Positions 53,993 through 62,795 of a stretch of DNA of 64,000 nucleotides are shown piece after piece; positions within the stretch are counted from its first letter, which is position 1, and each line of letters opens with the position of its first letter. A model generated the notes under the pieces. That model ran no database searches. It had not been told where the DNA came from and saw only the letters and a list, made by a program, of their open reading frames with translations. Origin of the DNA: Sediminibacterium sp. Its GTDB lineage: Bacteria; Bacteroidota; Bacteroidia; Chitinophagales; Chitinophagaceae. Location: positions 1 through 64,000 of the forward strand of contig JAGOAO010000002.1 in the NCBI GenBank assembly GCA_017983845.1. The letters are read 5' to 3'. Both the position numbers and the translations under genes were made by a program.

Positions 53993-54488
53993 TAGAAACC
54001 TCTTCTAATTTAAATTCCACAATCATCATCATATTGATACTGTCTAATCTAACGTAGACGGATTTCTTATCAGCTTTGACCACTTCTCCCCTTTGCCCCA
54101 TAAACAATCCATTGTTTACAGCTACTTTGGTGTTTGGCTTGATTTCACCCATATCCACCACTTGAATATTGGTATAGGATAGCCCTAAATATTTTCTGAT
54201 GAGTTCTATCTCATTGTCTCTGATGATAGCAGGTTTTTTTTCAAAATAAAGAAAGCGCACCACACCCATTGTACTTAGTACATTATTGTATTCCGCTTTA
54301 GTCGTTTTTACAAACACATAGGATTTGAAAAGAGGCTCTTCGATGATTTTTTTGCGATCGGACCACTGACGTTCCTTTTTCTGCGTTGGACACCAGCTTT
54401 CAACACCTTTTTGCGCAAAATTCAAGTCTACCTTTTTCTCCCATTTGGGTTTAGTATACACCACATGCCACTTTCTCAATTGCTCCAT
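53985..54488 (-). CDS. UpxY/RfaH-like NusG paralogue (transcription antiterminator)
   Basis: A 167-residue protein with a NusG N-terminal domain (KWHVVYTKPKWEKKVDLNFA, then EPLFKSYVFVKTTKAEY) and a KOW domain (VNNGLFMGQRGEVVKADK). It matches specialised NusG paralogues such as UpxY of Bacteroides capsule loci. These bind polymerase and suppress early termination in a target operon. No capsule operon lies downstream here; the nearest polysaccharide-like genes (GT39, PAP2, DUF2723) are on separate transcripts. The S41 gene ends 4 bp upstream, so the two are cotranscribed. Confidence 0.86.
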   Translation of the reverse strand: MEQLRKWHVVYTKPKWEKKVDLNFAQKGVESWCPTQKKERQWSDRKKIIEEPLFKSYVFVKTTKAEYNNVLSTMGVVRFLYFEKKPAIIRDNEIELIRKYLGLSYTNIQVVDMGEIKPNTKVAVNNGLFMGQRGEVVKADKKSVYVRLDSINMMMIVEFKLEEVSII

Positions 54489-54492
54489 GATC

Positions 54493-56637
54493 TTATTTGT
54501 TTTTCGCTACAGTGGTTTTTTTATTAAATGCCGATAAAATATTGCTAGACTCATTCAATTGAAAATCTTTAGCCAAATCCTTAATCCAACCTTGATAGCG
54601 ATCTTGCTTTGACTTATCTGGGTTGTTGTAGAATTTATCATTGTCCACTTTTAATGGCAGCAATTTCATTGGTGTCTTTAATTTAAGCGCTTGCTCATTC
54701 TGTTTAGAAACGGCTTGCACTTGCTTTTTAAAGGCCTGGTATTTATCTAATTTTAAATAAACCGGTGTCTCAATTTGACTAGACACCCATTGCAAATTTT
54801 GTTTAAATCGATTCAATGAAGAATCATTTTGTAGGTGCTTATTGGTTGCTGCTACAATTGGGTCCAACTGAATGGCATTTGGCCAGATTTGATACTTTGC
54901 TTTCTCCATTTCATCCCAGCTCAATGCAGACTCATTGTCTTTTTCTCTATATTTTAGGTACTCGTATTCATCTGGCAATATCACATCAGGCACTACCCCT
55001 TTCTTTTGGGTGGAGCTTCCTGTAATGCGATAGAATTTTTGGAAGGTTAATTTCACCGATCCATATTCAGTTTGAATACCCAAGGAATCCAAAGGTTTGC
55101 CAAAAGCAACATTGCGCTGAACAGTGCCTTTTCCATAAGTAGAAGTACTACCAACCACAATGCCACGCTTATAATCCTGAATAGCGCCAGCAAAGATCTC
55201 ACTAGCAGATGCACTAAATTCATTCACCATCACGACCAATGGGCCATCGTATAAAATACCTGGCGTCTCATCGTATAAAGTCTGCGACCTTCCTTCTTTG
55301 TTTCTAATTTGTACAACAGGTCCTTTATCTATAAATAGTCCAGCCATTTGCACCACTTCATACAAAGAACCGCCTCCATTAAAACGCACGTCTATCACAA
55401 TACCTTTTACATTTTCTGCTTTTAGTTTTTTGACTTCTGCAGCTACGTCTTCAGAACATCTATGCCCGTCTTCTCTTTCAAAATCGGCATAAAAATCGGG
55501 CAATAAAATGTAGCCATATTTATCTTCTCCTTTTTGGATGACCACACTTCTAGCATACCCTTCATCTAACACAATTTTTTCTCTAATTAAAGAAACGATT
55601 TTAAATGAACCATCTGGTTTTCTAAAAGTCAAACGAACTTCTGTACCCAAATTACCTCTAATCAATTTCACCGCATCTGTGGTTTCATAACCTGAAACAT
55701 CTACTGGCTCTTCTGCACCTTGTGCAATTTTCACAATCACATCGTTCACCACAATCTGTCCAGATTTCCATGCTGGTCCTCCAGGCTGAATACTAGCAAT
55801 ACGAATCCCAAAATCGTCCTGCGTCAATTGAGCGCCAATACCGTATATCACACCACTCATTTGTTCAGTGAAAGATCTTTTTTCAACAGGTGCTAAATAG
55901 TCTGTGTGTGGATCCATTAAACCAGTAATTGCATTTAAGAATAAGTCGAATCGCTTTTCCTTTGTAAAAGTTTTTTCGAAAGATTCTAATCTCTTTTTAA
56001 AAGACTTTTTAATATACGCCCTTGATTCTGCTTCTAATGTTGAGTCGTTTTTGAAAACGAATTTTTCTTTGTCTTTATTTTTAGTTCTTTCCTCTACCAA
56101 ACTTGCATAGCGCTCTATCGTCCTATACTTTAACATCATCTCCCAACGATTTGCTCTTTCTACTTCGTTTTTTGGGTAAGGCAATTTATCGGCATTCAAC
56201 TGTACTGAATCGTCTTTATTAAAATCAAAAGGCTGATCCATAATTTGATTGAACAAGGTTTGTACTTCCTTAATGCGACGCTCATAAATACTACTTACAG
56301 CTGGTTGAAAAGCAATTGTAGCGCCGTGAATTTCGTCATCAATCGTTGTGCTATAATTGGATAAACCATCTACATCGGATTGCAGGAAAATATTTTTTTC
56401 GGGATCTAATGCTTTAAAGTAGGCATTGAAAACCTCTTTTGAAAAATCGTCATCAATGCGTCTAGGGCTATAATGTTCAGACTCCAATAAATGGCCGACA
56501 GTAGATAATAATTTTCTCTGTCTTAACTCAGGAGACTCTTGATTTTCGGGCTTAAACGTGTTAAAAGCAAAGAACAAAGCGCCAAATAGGAACACTGTGG
56601 CAAAAACTTTCCACTTATTTTGTTTTACGTATGTCAT
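54493..56637 (-). CDS. S41 family tail-specific protease with PDZ domain (Prc-like)
   Basis: A Prc-type protease of about 714 residues. A signal anchor lies at the start (KVFATVFLFGALFFAFNTF). The long N-terminal helical domain is followed by a PDZ domain (GIGAQLTQDDFGIRIASIQP) and the S41 domain with DVRFNGGGSLYE, Ser in NEFSASASEIFAGAIQDY and Lys in STYGKGTVQRN. It cleaves C-terminal tails of periplasmic proteins. I chose the ATG at 56637 next to the anchor; an ATG at 56721, just after the promoter box, would add 28 residues. It is divergent from tRNA-His. Confidence 0.9.
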   Translation of the reverse strand: MTYVKQNKWKVFATVFLFGALFFAFNTFKPENQESPELRQRKLLSTVGHLLESEHYSPRRIDDDFSKEVFNAYFKALDPEKNIFLQSDVDGLSNYSTTIDDEIHGATIAFQPAVSSIYERRIKEVQTLFNQIMDQPFDFNKDDSVQLNADKLPYPKNEVERANRWEMMLKYRTIERYASLVEERTKNKDKEKFVFKNDSTLEAESRAYIKKSFKKRLESFEKTFTKEKRFDLFLNAITGLMDPHTDYLAPVEKRSFTEQMSGVIYGIGAQLTQDDFGIRIASIQPGGPAWKSGQIVVNDVIVKIAQGAEEPVDVSGYETTDAVKLIRGNLGTEVRLTFRKPDGSFKIVSLIREKIVLDEGYARSVVIQKGEDKYGYILLPDFYADFEREDGHRCSEDVAAEVKKLKAENVKGIVIDVRFNGGGSLYEVVQMAGLFIDKGPVVQIRNKEGRSQTLYDETPGILYDGPLVVMVNEFSASASEIFAGAIQDYKRGIVVGSTSTYGKGTVQRNVAFGKPLDSLGIQTEYGSVKLTFQKFYRITGSSTQKKGVVPDVILPDEYEYLKYREKDNESALSWDEMEKAKYQIWPNAIQLDPIVAATNKHLQNDSSLNRFKQNLQWVSSQIETPVYLKLDKYQAFKKQVQAVSKQNEQALKLKTPMKLLPLKVDNDKFYNNPDKSKQDRYQGWIKDLAKDFQLNESSNILSAFNKKTTVAKNK

Positions 56638-56738
56638 AATTGCATGCATGTAGGATTTCAAAAATAGCGTAAAATGGGAATCTTGCGTGTCTATTTCACT
56701 TTTTATGCCCTTTTTTACCATTATTTTATAAAAACATG

Positions 56739-56746
56739 CAAAACTA
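56739..56746 (-). promoter_or_regulatory. Promoter -7 box for the Prc-like protease gene
   Basis: TAGTTTTG on the minus strand matches TAnnTTTG; 24 bp lie between it and the tRNA-His box that faces the other way. Confidence 0.5.
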
Positions 56747-56770
56747 ATTTTATAGATTACTGAATTAACG

Positions 56771-56778
56771 TATTTTTG
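56771..56778 (+). promoter_or_regulatory. Promoter -7 box for tRNA-His
   Basis: TATTTTTG matches TAnnTTTG, 10 bp before the mature 5' end of the tRNA. Confidence 0.5.
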
Positions 56779-56788
56779 CACCCCAAAT

Positions 56789-56863
56789 GGAGGGCGTAGC
56801 TCAGTAGGTTAGAGCGACAGTTTGTGGCACTGTAGGCCGTGGGTTCGAGACCCATCGTTCTCC
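56789..56863 (+). tRNA. tRNA-His (GTG)
   Basis: The acceptor stem GAGGGCG pairs with CGTTCTC, preceded by the His-specific extra G(-1) and matched by discriminator C73. The D arm is GCTC...GAGC. The anticodon loop TTGTGGC on an ACAGT/ACTGT stem gives anticodon GTG, and the T arm is GTGGG-TTCGAGA-CCCAT. CCA is not encoded. It stands alone with its own promoter and terminator. Confidence 0.97.
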
Positions 56864-56867
56864 CCCT

Positions 56868-56899
56868 AAAAACCTGTCCCGATTCGGGATAGGTTTTTT
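56868..56899 (+). terminator. Intrinsic terminator after tRNA-His
   Basis: AAAACCTGTCCC and GGGATAGGTTTT form a 12-bp stem with one G-T wobble and a GATTC loop, then a T-run. Confidence 0.88.
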
Positions 56900-56916
56900 A
56901 GTTTTAAAAATAGCAT

Positions 56917-57438
56917 ATGAATTTTTTGATCATTCCAATATTGGTGGGTGTTTTTGGCTGGTGTATCATCTGGGGCTTGGTTAAACTTATCTTTTATCCA
57001 ATCCGTCCATTGAACCTTGGTCCAATTAAATGGGAAAGCATGGCCAATCAATGGATAGCTCAAATCAACTTGACCGAATTCATCCCTGAGCTCTCCCAAA
57101 ATGATAGTTTTGACGCATTGAAGCCCGTCATCAATGAGAAATTAGATGATTTTTTTAGACATAAATTAAGTGAGAAGCTCCCAATGATCTCCATGTTTAT
57201 AGGGGACAAGACCATTGAAGAATTAAAAGGCGTATTTATGGAAGAACTGGCCATCATCTTCCCAATCCTAATAAACCAATTTAGTGCCAACCTGAACAAA
57301 GACCTTCATGCACAATGGCAGGAAAGATGGAACAATGTTGTCTACGAAAAAGTCAATAAAGCTACCACCCAACTAAGATGGATCATGTTAGGAATTGGAT
57401 GCATCTGGGGCCTGATGATTGCATTCTTTGTCTCGTAG
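56917..57438 (+). CDS. DUF445-like membrane protein
   Basis: A 173-residue protein with a helix at each end (FLIIPILVGVFGWCIIWGLV; WIMLGIGCIWGLMIAFFV). The segment following the first helix (KLIFYPIRPLNLGPIKW) recalls the GW-x-N-x-x-A-I-K-L-L-F-x-P signature of DUF445 proteins, with the Asn replaced. The middle is an amphipathic helical region. Function is unknown. It starts 17 bp after the tRNA terminator. Confidence 0.7.
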   Translation: MNFLIIPILVGVFGWCIIWGLVKLIFYPIRPLNLGPIKWESMANQWIAQINLTEFIPELSQNDSFDALKPVINEKLDDFFRHKLSEKLPMISMFIGDKTIEELKGVFMEELAIIFPILINQFSANLNKDLHAQWQERWNNVVYEKVNKATTQLRWIMLGIGCIWGLMIAFFVS

Positions 57439-57582
57439 TATCCATACTTACATTTATTCCTCCTTATTATTAACCGCTTATACCATCTCAAGCACCATTC
57501 TTGAATATTTAGTACGAAATTTGACCCTTCAATTAAACGAATCAAACCCTAACAGGTCTAATTCATAGCTTAAAAACAATAC

Positions 57583-60165
57583 ATGAAACAACTCTTAATA
57601 CTTGCAGGATTTTTATTAACGCAAAGCTTGACTTTTGCGCAGGTTCCAACTGGCCGTCCAAGTGCTAGTGGCAATATGAATATGGGCCATTTTTACGGAA
57701 AAGTAGTGGATGCCAATAAAAAAGGCATTGATGGCGCAACGGTACAATTAAAGGGGAGCAAATTTGATCCAACTACAAAAAAAGCTTCTGAAGTAATACT
57801 TGGTACTATGATCACAGCTGCCAATGGTGATTTTAGTTTCGACAACTTATCTGTGATGGGTAATTTTAAATTGATTATTTCTGGAATTGGCTTTAAGAAA
57901 TTAGAAAAGCAAATCAGTTTCAATTTAAAGCCAAATGGCAACCAACAAGATATGATGGCGCTTGTAGACAAAGACTTAGGCAATATCAAGTTAGAAGAAG
58001 ATGCAAATCAATTGCAAAGTGTAACTGTCACAAGTTCAGCAAAGCCACAATTCGAAATGGGTATTGATAGAAAAATATTCAACGTAGATAAGAACTTAGC
58101 AAGCACAGGTCAAACTGCTGTAGAAGTGATGAAAAACATTCCTAATTTAAATGTGGACATCGATGGCAATGTGACTTTAAGAAATGCGACCCCTACACTG
58201 TTAATTGACAACCGTCCTACCACATTGACAATGGATCAGATTCCATCTGACATTATTGAAAGAGTAGAAATCATTACTAACCCTTCTGCAAAATATGATG
58301 CTTCAGGCGGTAATGCCGGAATTTTGAATATCGTTTTAAAGAAGAATAAAAAGAATGGCTACAATGGAGGCATAAGAACCGGAGTAGATATGAGAGGGAA
58401 AATCAATGGCGGAGGTGACTTGAATCTTAGAGATAGTAAGATCAATTTTTCTTTAAGTGCGAATTTGAGAAACAATAAATCATTGAGTACTTCTGAAAAC
58501 TTAAGAGACATTTTGCTTACACCTATACCAACAAGTGTGAATACCTATACGAATAATACAGGTCTTAGTGCCTTTTCTTTTTATCGTGGAGGTTTGGACT
58601 ATTTAATTGATAACAGAAATACACTTTCCATCTTCGGTAATATTGTCAAAGGCGAATTCAGTAATACTTCTACTCAAACCATTGACTCTATCTTATCTGG
58701 CAATAGCTCACCCTCAATTGGTCTTGATAATAGCTCAAAGTTTTCTTTCTTAAACAAAGGTACTCAAGCAAGTTTCAAACATTTATTCGCAGAAACAGGC
58801 CATGAATTGAGCGCTGATTTCAATTATAACGAAAGTAACAATGACAATAATTCTTCCATCAAATCAACTTTTATCAATCAAAGAACGATTGGTTCGGGCT
58901 ACAATAAAAACTATACTTCCAACATTGACTACGAAAGATTATTTAAAAACAATGCCAAGTTTGAAGCTGGGGTCAGATTGAATAGTAGAAATGAATTCAA
59001 TGCAAGAGACCAGTACAGAAATGAAGTCCTTGTAAATAGTATTAGCAATCAATTAAAATACAGTGAACAAATTCTTGCTGCTTATACCAATTTGGGAGGC
59101 AAAAAAAATAATTTGAGTTATCAATTAGGCTTTAGAGTTGAAAATAGAGACTATACTGTAAATGTATTGAACAAGCAGGGTCAGGATTCTTTAGAGTCTA
59201 AAATCAAATTGCCTATTTCATTGTTTCCAAGTGCCTTCTTAAGTTATAAATTGAACGACAAAACAGATGTTCAATTTAACTATTCAAAACGTATCAATGC
59301 ACCGAATCCTTTCCAATTACAACCTTTTGCAGATTATAGCGATCCTTTAAATATTTCGGTAGGTAACCCAAAATTAAAACCACAATTCACGCACTCATTC
59401 GAAGTGGCTTATAACAACGTGTACAAAAAAGGATCCAACTTATTGGTAACAGCTTATTATAAGTACAGCACCGACTTAATTACAAACTATTTTTACAAGG
59501 ACATCAATCCTGTAACCAATGATAGTGCTTTTTATAGTTCCTATATCAATGCCAACACTTCGAAAGTATTTGGATTAGAAATTAGCAATAAAACAGCCAT
59601 TACAAAATGGTGGGATTTGAATCTAAGTTTTAACTTATTCAAATCGGAAATCAATGCAACTATCCCTGGTCAAGATGTGAATAATAACCTGACTAGTTGG
59701 TTTAGTAAAATGAACAATAATTTCAAATTAGTTAAAGGCTTGTCATTGCAATTTAGCGGACAATACCAAGCTAAAACAATCTTGCCTCCAGGTGGAAACT
59801 CTGGCGGTGGTGGTAGAGGTGGATTTGGTGGAGGAATGGGTGGATTTGGTGGCCCACAATCAACAGCACAAGGATACAATTTGCCTTTTTATGATTTTGA
59901 TTTAGGGATTAGAAAAGACTGGACATTGAAAGGTGGAAAAACTGCTTCTTTAACCTTGAGTGTAAGTGATGTGTTTAAAACTAGGGTTAATAAAACCTAT
60001 TCTGAAAGTTTATATTTTACACAGAATGTAACTAGAACAAGAGACCAACAAATGTTTAGATTGAACTTCTCTTACCGTTTTGGCAAGTTTGATGTGAATT
60101 TATTAAGAAGAAAAAGTACAAAGATGCAAGATGGCGGTGGAATGGACCAGATGCAACAACAATAG
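57583..60165 (+). CDS. Outer-membrane beta-barrel receptor (TonB-dependent receptor-like, PF14905 type)
   Basis: An 860-residue protein with a signal peptide of about 19 residues (MKQLLILAGFLLTQSLTFAQ). A carboxypeptidase-regulatory-like beta-sandwich covers residues 35-125 (GKVVDANKKGIDGATVQLKG). A plug-like domain follows (TAVEVMKNIPNLNVDIDGNV, PSAKYDASGGNAGILNI), then a long barrel. A Gly-rich insert (about residues 742-764) lies in a late barrel loop. The TonB box is not clear. The ligand is unknown; no SusD-like partner is adjacent. Confidence 0.88.
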   Translation: MKQLLILAGFLLTQSLTFAQVPTGRPSASGNMNMGHFYGKVVDANKKGIDGATVQLKGSKFDPTTKKASEVILGTMITAANGDFSFDNLSVMGNFKLIISGIGFKKLEKQISFNLKPNGNQQDMMALVDKDLGNIKLEEDANQLQSVTVTSSAKPQFEMGIDRKIFNVDKNLASTGQTAVEVMKNIPNLNVDIDGNVTLRNATPTLLIDNRPTTLTMDQIPSDIIERVEIITNPSAKYDASGGNAGILNIVLKKNKKNGYNGGIRTGVDMRGKINGGGDLNLRDSKINFSLSANLRNNKSLSTSENLRDILLTPIPTSVNTYTNNTGLSAFSFYRGGLDYLIDNRNTLSIFGNIVKGEFSNTSTQTIDSILSGNSSPSIGLDNSSKFSFLNKGTQASFKHLFAETGHELSADFNYNESNNDNNSSIKSTFINQRTIGSGYNKNYTSNIDYERLFKNNAKFEAGVRLNSRNEFNARDQYRNEVLVNSISNQLKYSEQILAAYTNLGGKKNNLSYQLGFRVENRDYTVNVLNKQGQDSLESKIKLPISLFPSAFLSYKLNDKTDVQFNYSKRINAPNPFQLQPFADYSDPLNISVGNPKLKPQFTHSFEVAYNNVYKKGSNLLVTAYYKYSTDLITNYFYKDINPVTNDSAFYSSYINANTSKVFGLEISNKTAITKWWDLNLSFNLFKSEINATIPGQDVNNNLTSWFSKMNNNFKLVKGLSLQFSGQYQAKTILPPGGNSGGGGRGGFGGGMGGFGGPQSTAQGYNLPFYDFDLGIRKDWTLKGGKTASLTLSVSDVFKTRVNKTYSESLYFTQNVTRTRDQQMFRLNFSYRFGKFDVNLLRRKSTKMQDGGGMDQMQQQ

Positions 60166-60190
60166 TTAGATAGTAGCTATTTAAAATATA

Positions 60191-60886
60191 TTATTTGGAG
60201 GTTTTACCTTCCAACATAGGAACAAAAGAGAATGCCTCAAAGGATTCTCTTTTTTCTTTTCCATCCTTTTTCTTGGTTAAACGCATCATTCTTTGGTCAG
60301 CCCCAGCTTCATCTAAAGGAATCACCATTTTACCATTTACTTTTAATTGATCCCATAATTTTTCAGGCACTTTTGGTGCTGCTGCAGTGATTAAAATTCT
60401 ATCGAATGGCGCTAGATCAGGCAAGCCTTCAAACCCATCCCCAAAAAAGAATTGAATATTGGGATACTCTTTTTTAAACAGAAAATTGGGAGTGAGTTCA
60501 AATAATTGCTTTTGTCGCTCAATGGTATACACTTTAGCTCCTAAGGCTGCCAAGACTGTGGTTTGATACATACTTCCAGTGCCAATTTCTAGCACTTTCT
60601 GGCCTGGCTTAATCTGTAGCAATTGAGTTTGGTAAGCCACTGTGTAAGGCTGAGAAATGGTCTGATCGGCAGCGATAGGAAATGCACGATCCTCATAAGC
60701 AATACTGTCAAATGCAGAGTCTAAAAAGAAATGCCTTGGTATATTGCCAATCACTTCTAATACTTTTTCATCGGTGATGCCTTTTGTCTTCAATAATGCG
60801 ACCAATTGTTTACGCAATCCTTTATGTCTATATCCGTCTTCTAGCTGCATACGCCTTTGCGGGTTTGCATTGTCTGTTATTTGCAT
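60191..60886 (-). CDS. pcm: Protein-L-isoaspartate O-methyltransferase
   Basis: A 231-residue SAM-dependent methyltransferase repairing isoaspartyl residues. PRHFFLDSAFDSIAYEDRAF and AADQTISQPYTVAYQ form the substrate region; the SAM site is VLEIGTGSMYQTTVLAALG, and FDRILITAAAPKVPEKL follows. The Ser in SMYQ replaces the more common G-Y in this motif. It starts 7 bp after the phosphohexomutase stop and is likely cotranscribed. Confidence 0.93.
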   Translation of the reverse strand: MQITDNANPQRRMQLEDGYRHKGLRKQLVALLKTKGITDEKVLEVIGNIPRHFFLDSAFDSIAYEDRAFPIAADQTISQPYTVAYQTQLLQIKPGQKVLEIGTGSMYQTTVLAALGAKVYTIERQKQLFELTPNFLFKKEYPNIQFFFGDGFEGLPDLAPFDRILITAAAPKVPEKLWDQLKVNGKMVIPLDEAGADQRMMRLTKKKDGKEKRESFEAFSFVPMLEGKTSK

Positions 60887-60893
60887 CCTTGTT

Positions 60894-62621
60894 TTAGTTT
60901 AACTGCATTGATGCGATAATGCTATTGATTTTATGTTGTAATTGCGCATAAACTTGATCAAAGGCTTCCCTATTTTCTAGCACTGCATTTACACTGAAAT
61001 AAAATTTAATTTTTGGTTCTGTACCACTTGGTCTAGCAGAGATTTTAGTGCCATCTTCTGTCACAAATTGCAAAACATTGCTTTTTGGTAAAAGGATCTT
61101 TGTCTTTTCCCCCGTCAACAAATTGGTGGATTCTTGTAATTGATAATCCAACAAAGTGGCTACTTTCATACCAGCAATTGCTGTTGGTGGCTGTTTTCTA
61201 TACCCTTCCATCATATCAGCAATTTCTTGCTGTCCATTCATCCCCTTTTTAGTAATGCTTATTAAAGTTTCATAATAGAAACCATATTGCATATACAATT
61301 CAATCATCTTATCAAACAAGGACCTACCCTTGCTCTTTTCATAGGCCGCCATTTCACACAATAAAGCCACTGCACTGATAGCATCCTTATCTCTAATTTG
61401 ATCTCCAATCATTAAACCGAAGCTTTCCTCCCCACCAATAATATAATTTTCTTTCCCTTCTTTTTCTTTAATCAATTCAGCAATCCATTTGAATCCGGTT
61501 AACACATTGTAACATGCTACTTTATTTTGTCTTGCAACCTCATTGATCATCTCCGTTGTTACAATGGTTGTAATTACCATATCGTTTGGCTGCGCAATCC
61601 CTTTTGCTTTTCTCGCTTCCATCATATAAGCAAATGCCAATACTGCAGTTTGGTTGCCATTCATCAATACCCATTCTCCTTTGTGGTTCTTTACGCCAAT
61701 ACCTACTCTGTCTGCATCTGGGTCGGTCCCCAATAAAATATCTGCATCCAAAGCCTTCGCTTTAGCAAGGCCGATACTCATGGTCTCACTCTCTTCTGGA
61801 TTAGGATAAGCCACTGTCGGAAAATTACCATCAGGTGTAGCTTGCTCATCCACCACATGCACATTTTTAAAACCATATGCAGCCAATACTTTTGGCACCA
61901 ATGTAATACCTGTACCGTGAATTGGTGTGTAGACAATTTTTAAATCACTTTGTTCCGTAATCACTTCTGGATAGACGCTCAAAGAAGTAAGCATTTTAAT
62001 GTAGGCTTCGTCCATTGACACTCCGATTAATTCAATTAAAGCTGCTCCACCGTCCCATTTAACTTCTTCTAAAGATTGTATCGCTTCTACTTCTGTAATC
62101 ACATTTTTATCGTGTGGGGGCACTAATTGACCACCATCATTCCAATATGCTTTATACCCATTGTATTCTTTAGGATTGTGAGAAGCAGTACATACCACAC
62201 CACCCTTGCACTTAAGATTGCGAATCGCAAAGCTTAATTCTGGGGTTGGTCTTAAAGCCTCAAACAAATAAACTTTGATGCCATTAGCGGCAAATACCTG
62301 TGCCGTAGTTTCAGCTAAAAATCTGGAATTATTACGACTATCATGCCCCACTGCAACCGCAATGGATTCACCTGGATAGGTTTTTAATAAATAATTTGAA
62401 AAGCCCTGTGTAGCCATCCCAATGGTATATTTATTCACTCGATTGGTACCCACACCCATGATACCCCTTAGTCCACCCGTACCAAATTCAAGATTTTTAT
62501 AAAAAGCATCTTGCAATGCATCTGGCTGTTTGGCCTGTAATGCCAAGATCTCCTCCTTAGTGGCCGTGTCAAAATTGCCGTTTAACCAGCTTGCAATTTT
62601 TTGATCTATCGCTTGACTCAT
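60894..62621 (-). CDS. Phospho-sugar mutase (phosphoglucomutase/phosphomannomutase family)
   Basis: A 575-residue alpha-D-phosphohexomutase of the longer PgcA type. The phosphoserine loop is VVCTASHNPKEYNGYK, the metal loop LGTDPDADRVG, the sugar loop GGEESFG and the phosphate loop RPSGTEPKIKFY. It interconverts hexose 1- and 6-phosphates; by length phosphoglucomutase is more likely than GlmM. The ATG at 62621 was chosen; upstream in-frame codons give a hydrophobic stretch not seen in the family. Confidence 0.92.
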   Translation of the reverse strand: MSQAIDQKIASWLNGNFDTATKEEILALQAKQPDALQDAFYKNLEFGTGGLRGIMGVGTNRVNKYTIGMATQGFSNYLLKTYPGESIAVAVGHDSRNNSRFLAETTAQVFAANGIKVYLFEALRPTPELSFAIRNLKCKGGVVCTASHNPKEYNGYKAYWNDGGQLVPPHDKNVITEVEAIQSLEEVKWDGGAALIELIGVSMDEAYIKMLTSLSVYPEVITEQSDLKIVYTPIHGTGITLVPKVLAAYGFKNVHVVDEQATPDGNFPTVAYPNPEESETMSIGLAKAKALDADILLGTDPDADRVGIGVKNHKGEWVLMNGNQTAVLAFAYMMEARKAKGIAQPNDMVITTIVTTEMINEVARQNKVACYNVLTGFKWIAELIKEKEGKENYIIGGEESFGLMIGDQIRDKDAISAVALLCEMAAYEKSKGRSLFDKMIELYMQYGFYYETLISITKKGMNGQQEIADMMEGYRKQPPTAIAGMKVATLLDYQLQESTNLLTGEKTKILLPKSNVLQFVTEDGTKISARPSGTEPKIKFYFSVNAVLENREAFDQVYAQLQHKINSIIASMQLN

Positions 62622-62795
62622 AATTGGACTATTTAAAATAGATATAGAATAGGGGCAAATTAAATAATTCTGCTTAAAAAAGCCCATAAATAAAGCATTA
62701 GTTTAATCCCTAACTGTGAATTATTTGAGGGTATTTTAAGTACGAGACTAAACTAAATGGATTAAATTCGTGTCTCAGTCAAATTGCTTTTAAAA

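Noticed and set aside
53985..56637. A capsule biosynthesis locus headed by the UpxY-like gene
   Set aside because: No downstream polysaccharide genes are present; the glycosyltransferase-like genes nearby are on other transcripts and far away.
59806..59866. Gly-rich repeat DNA in the outer-membrane receptor as a possible CRISPR or satellite
   Set aside because: It is coding sequence for a Gly-rich loop in frame; no spacers or regular repeats.
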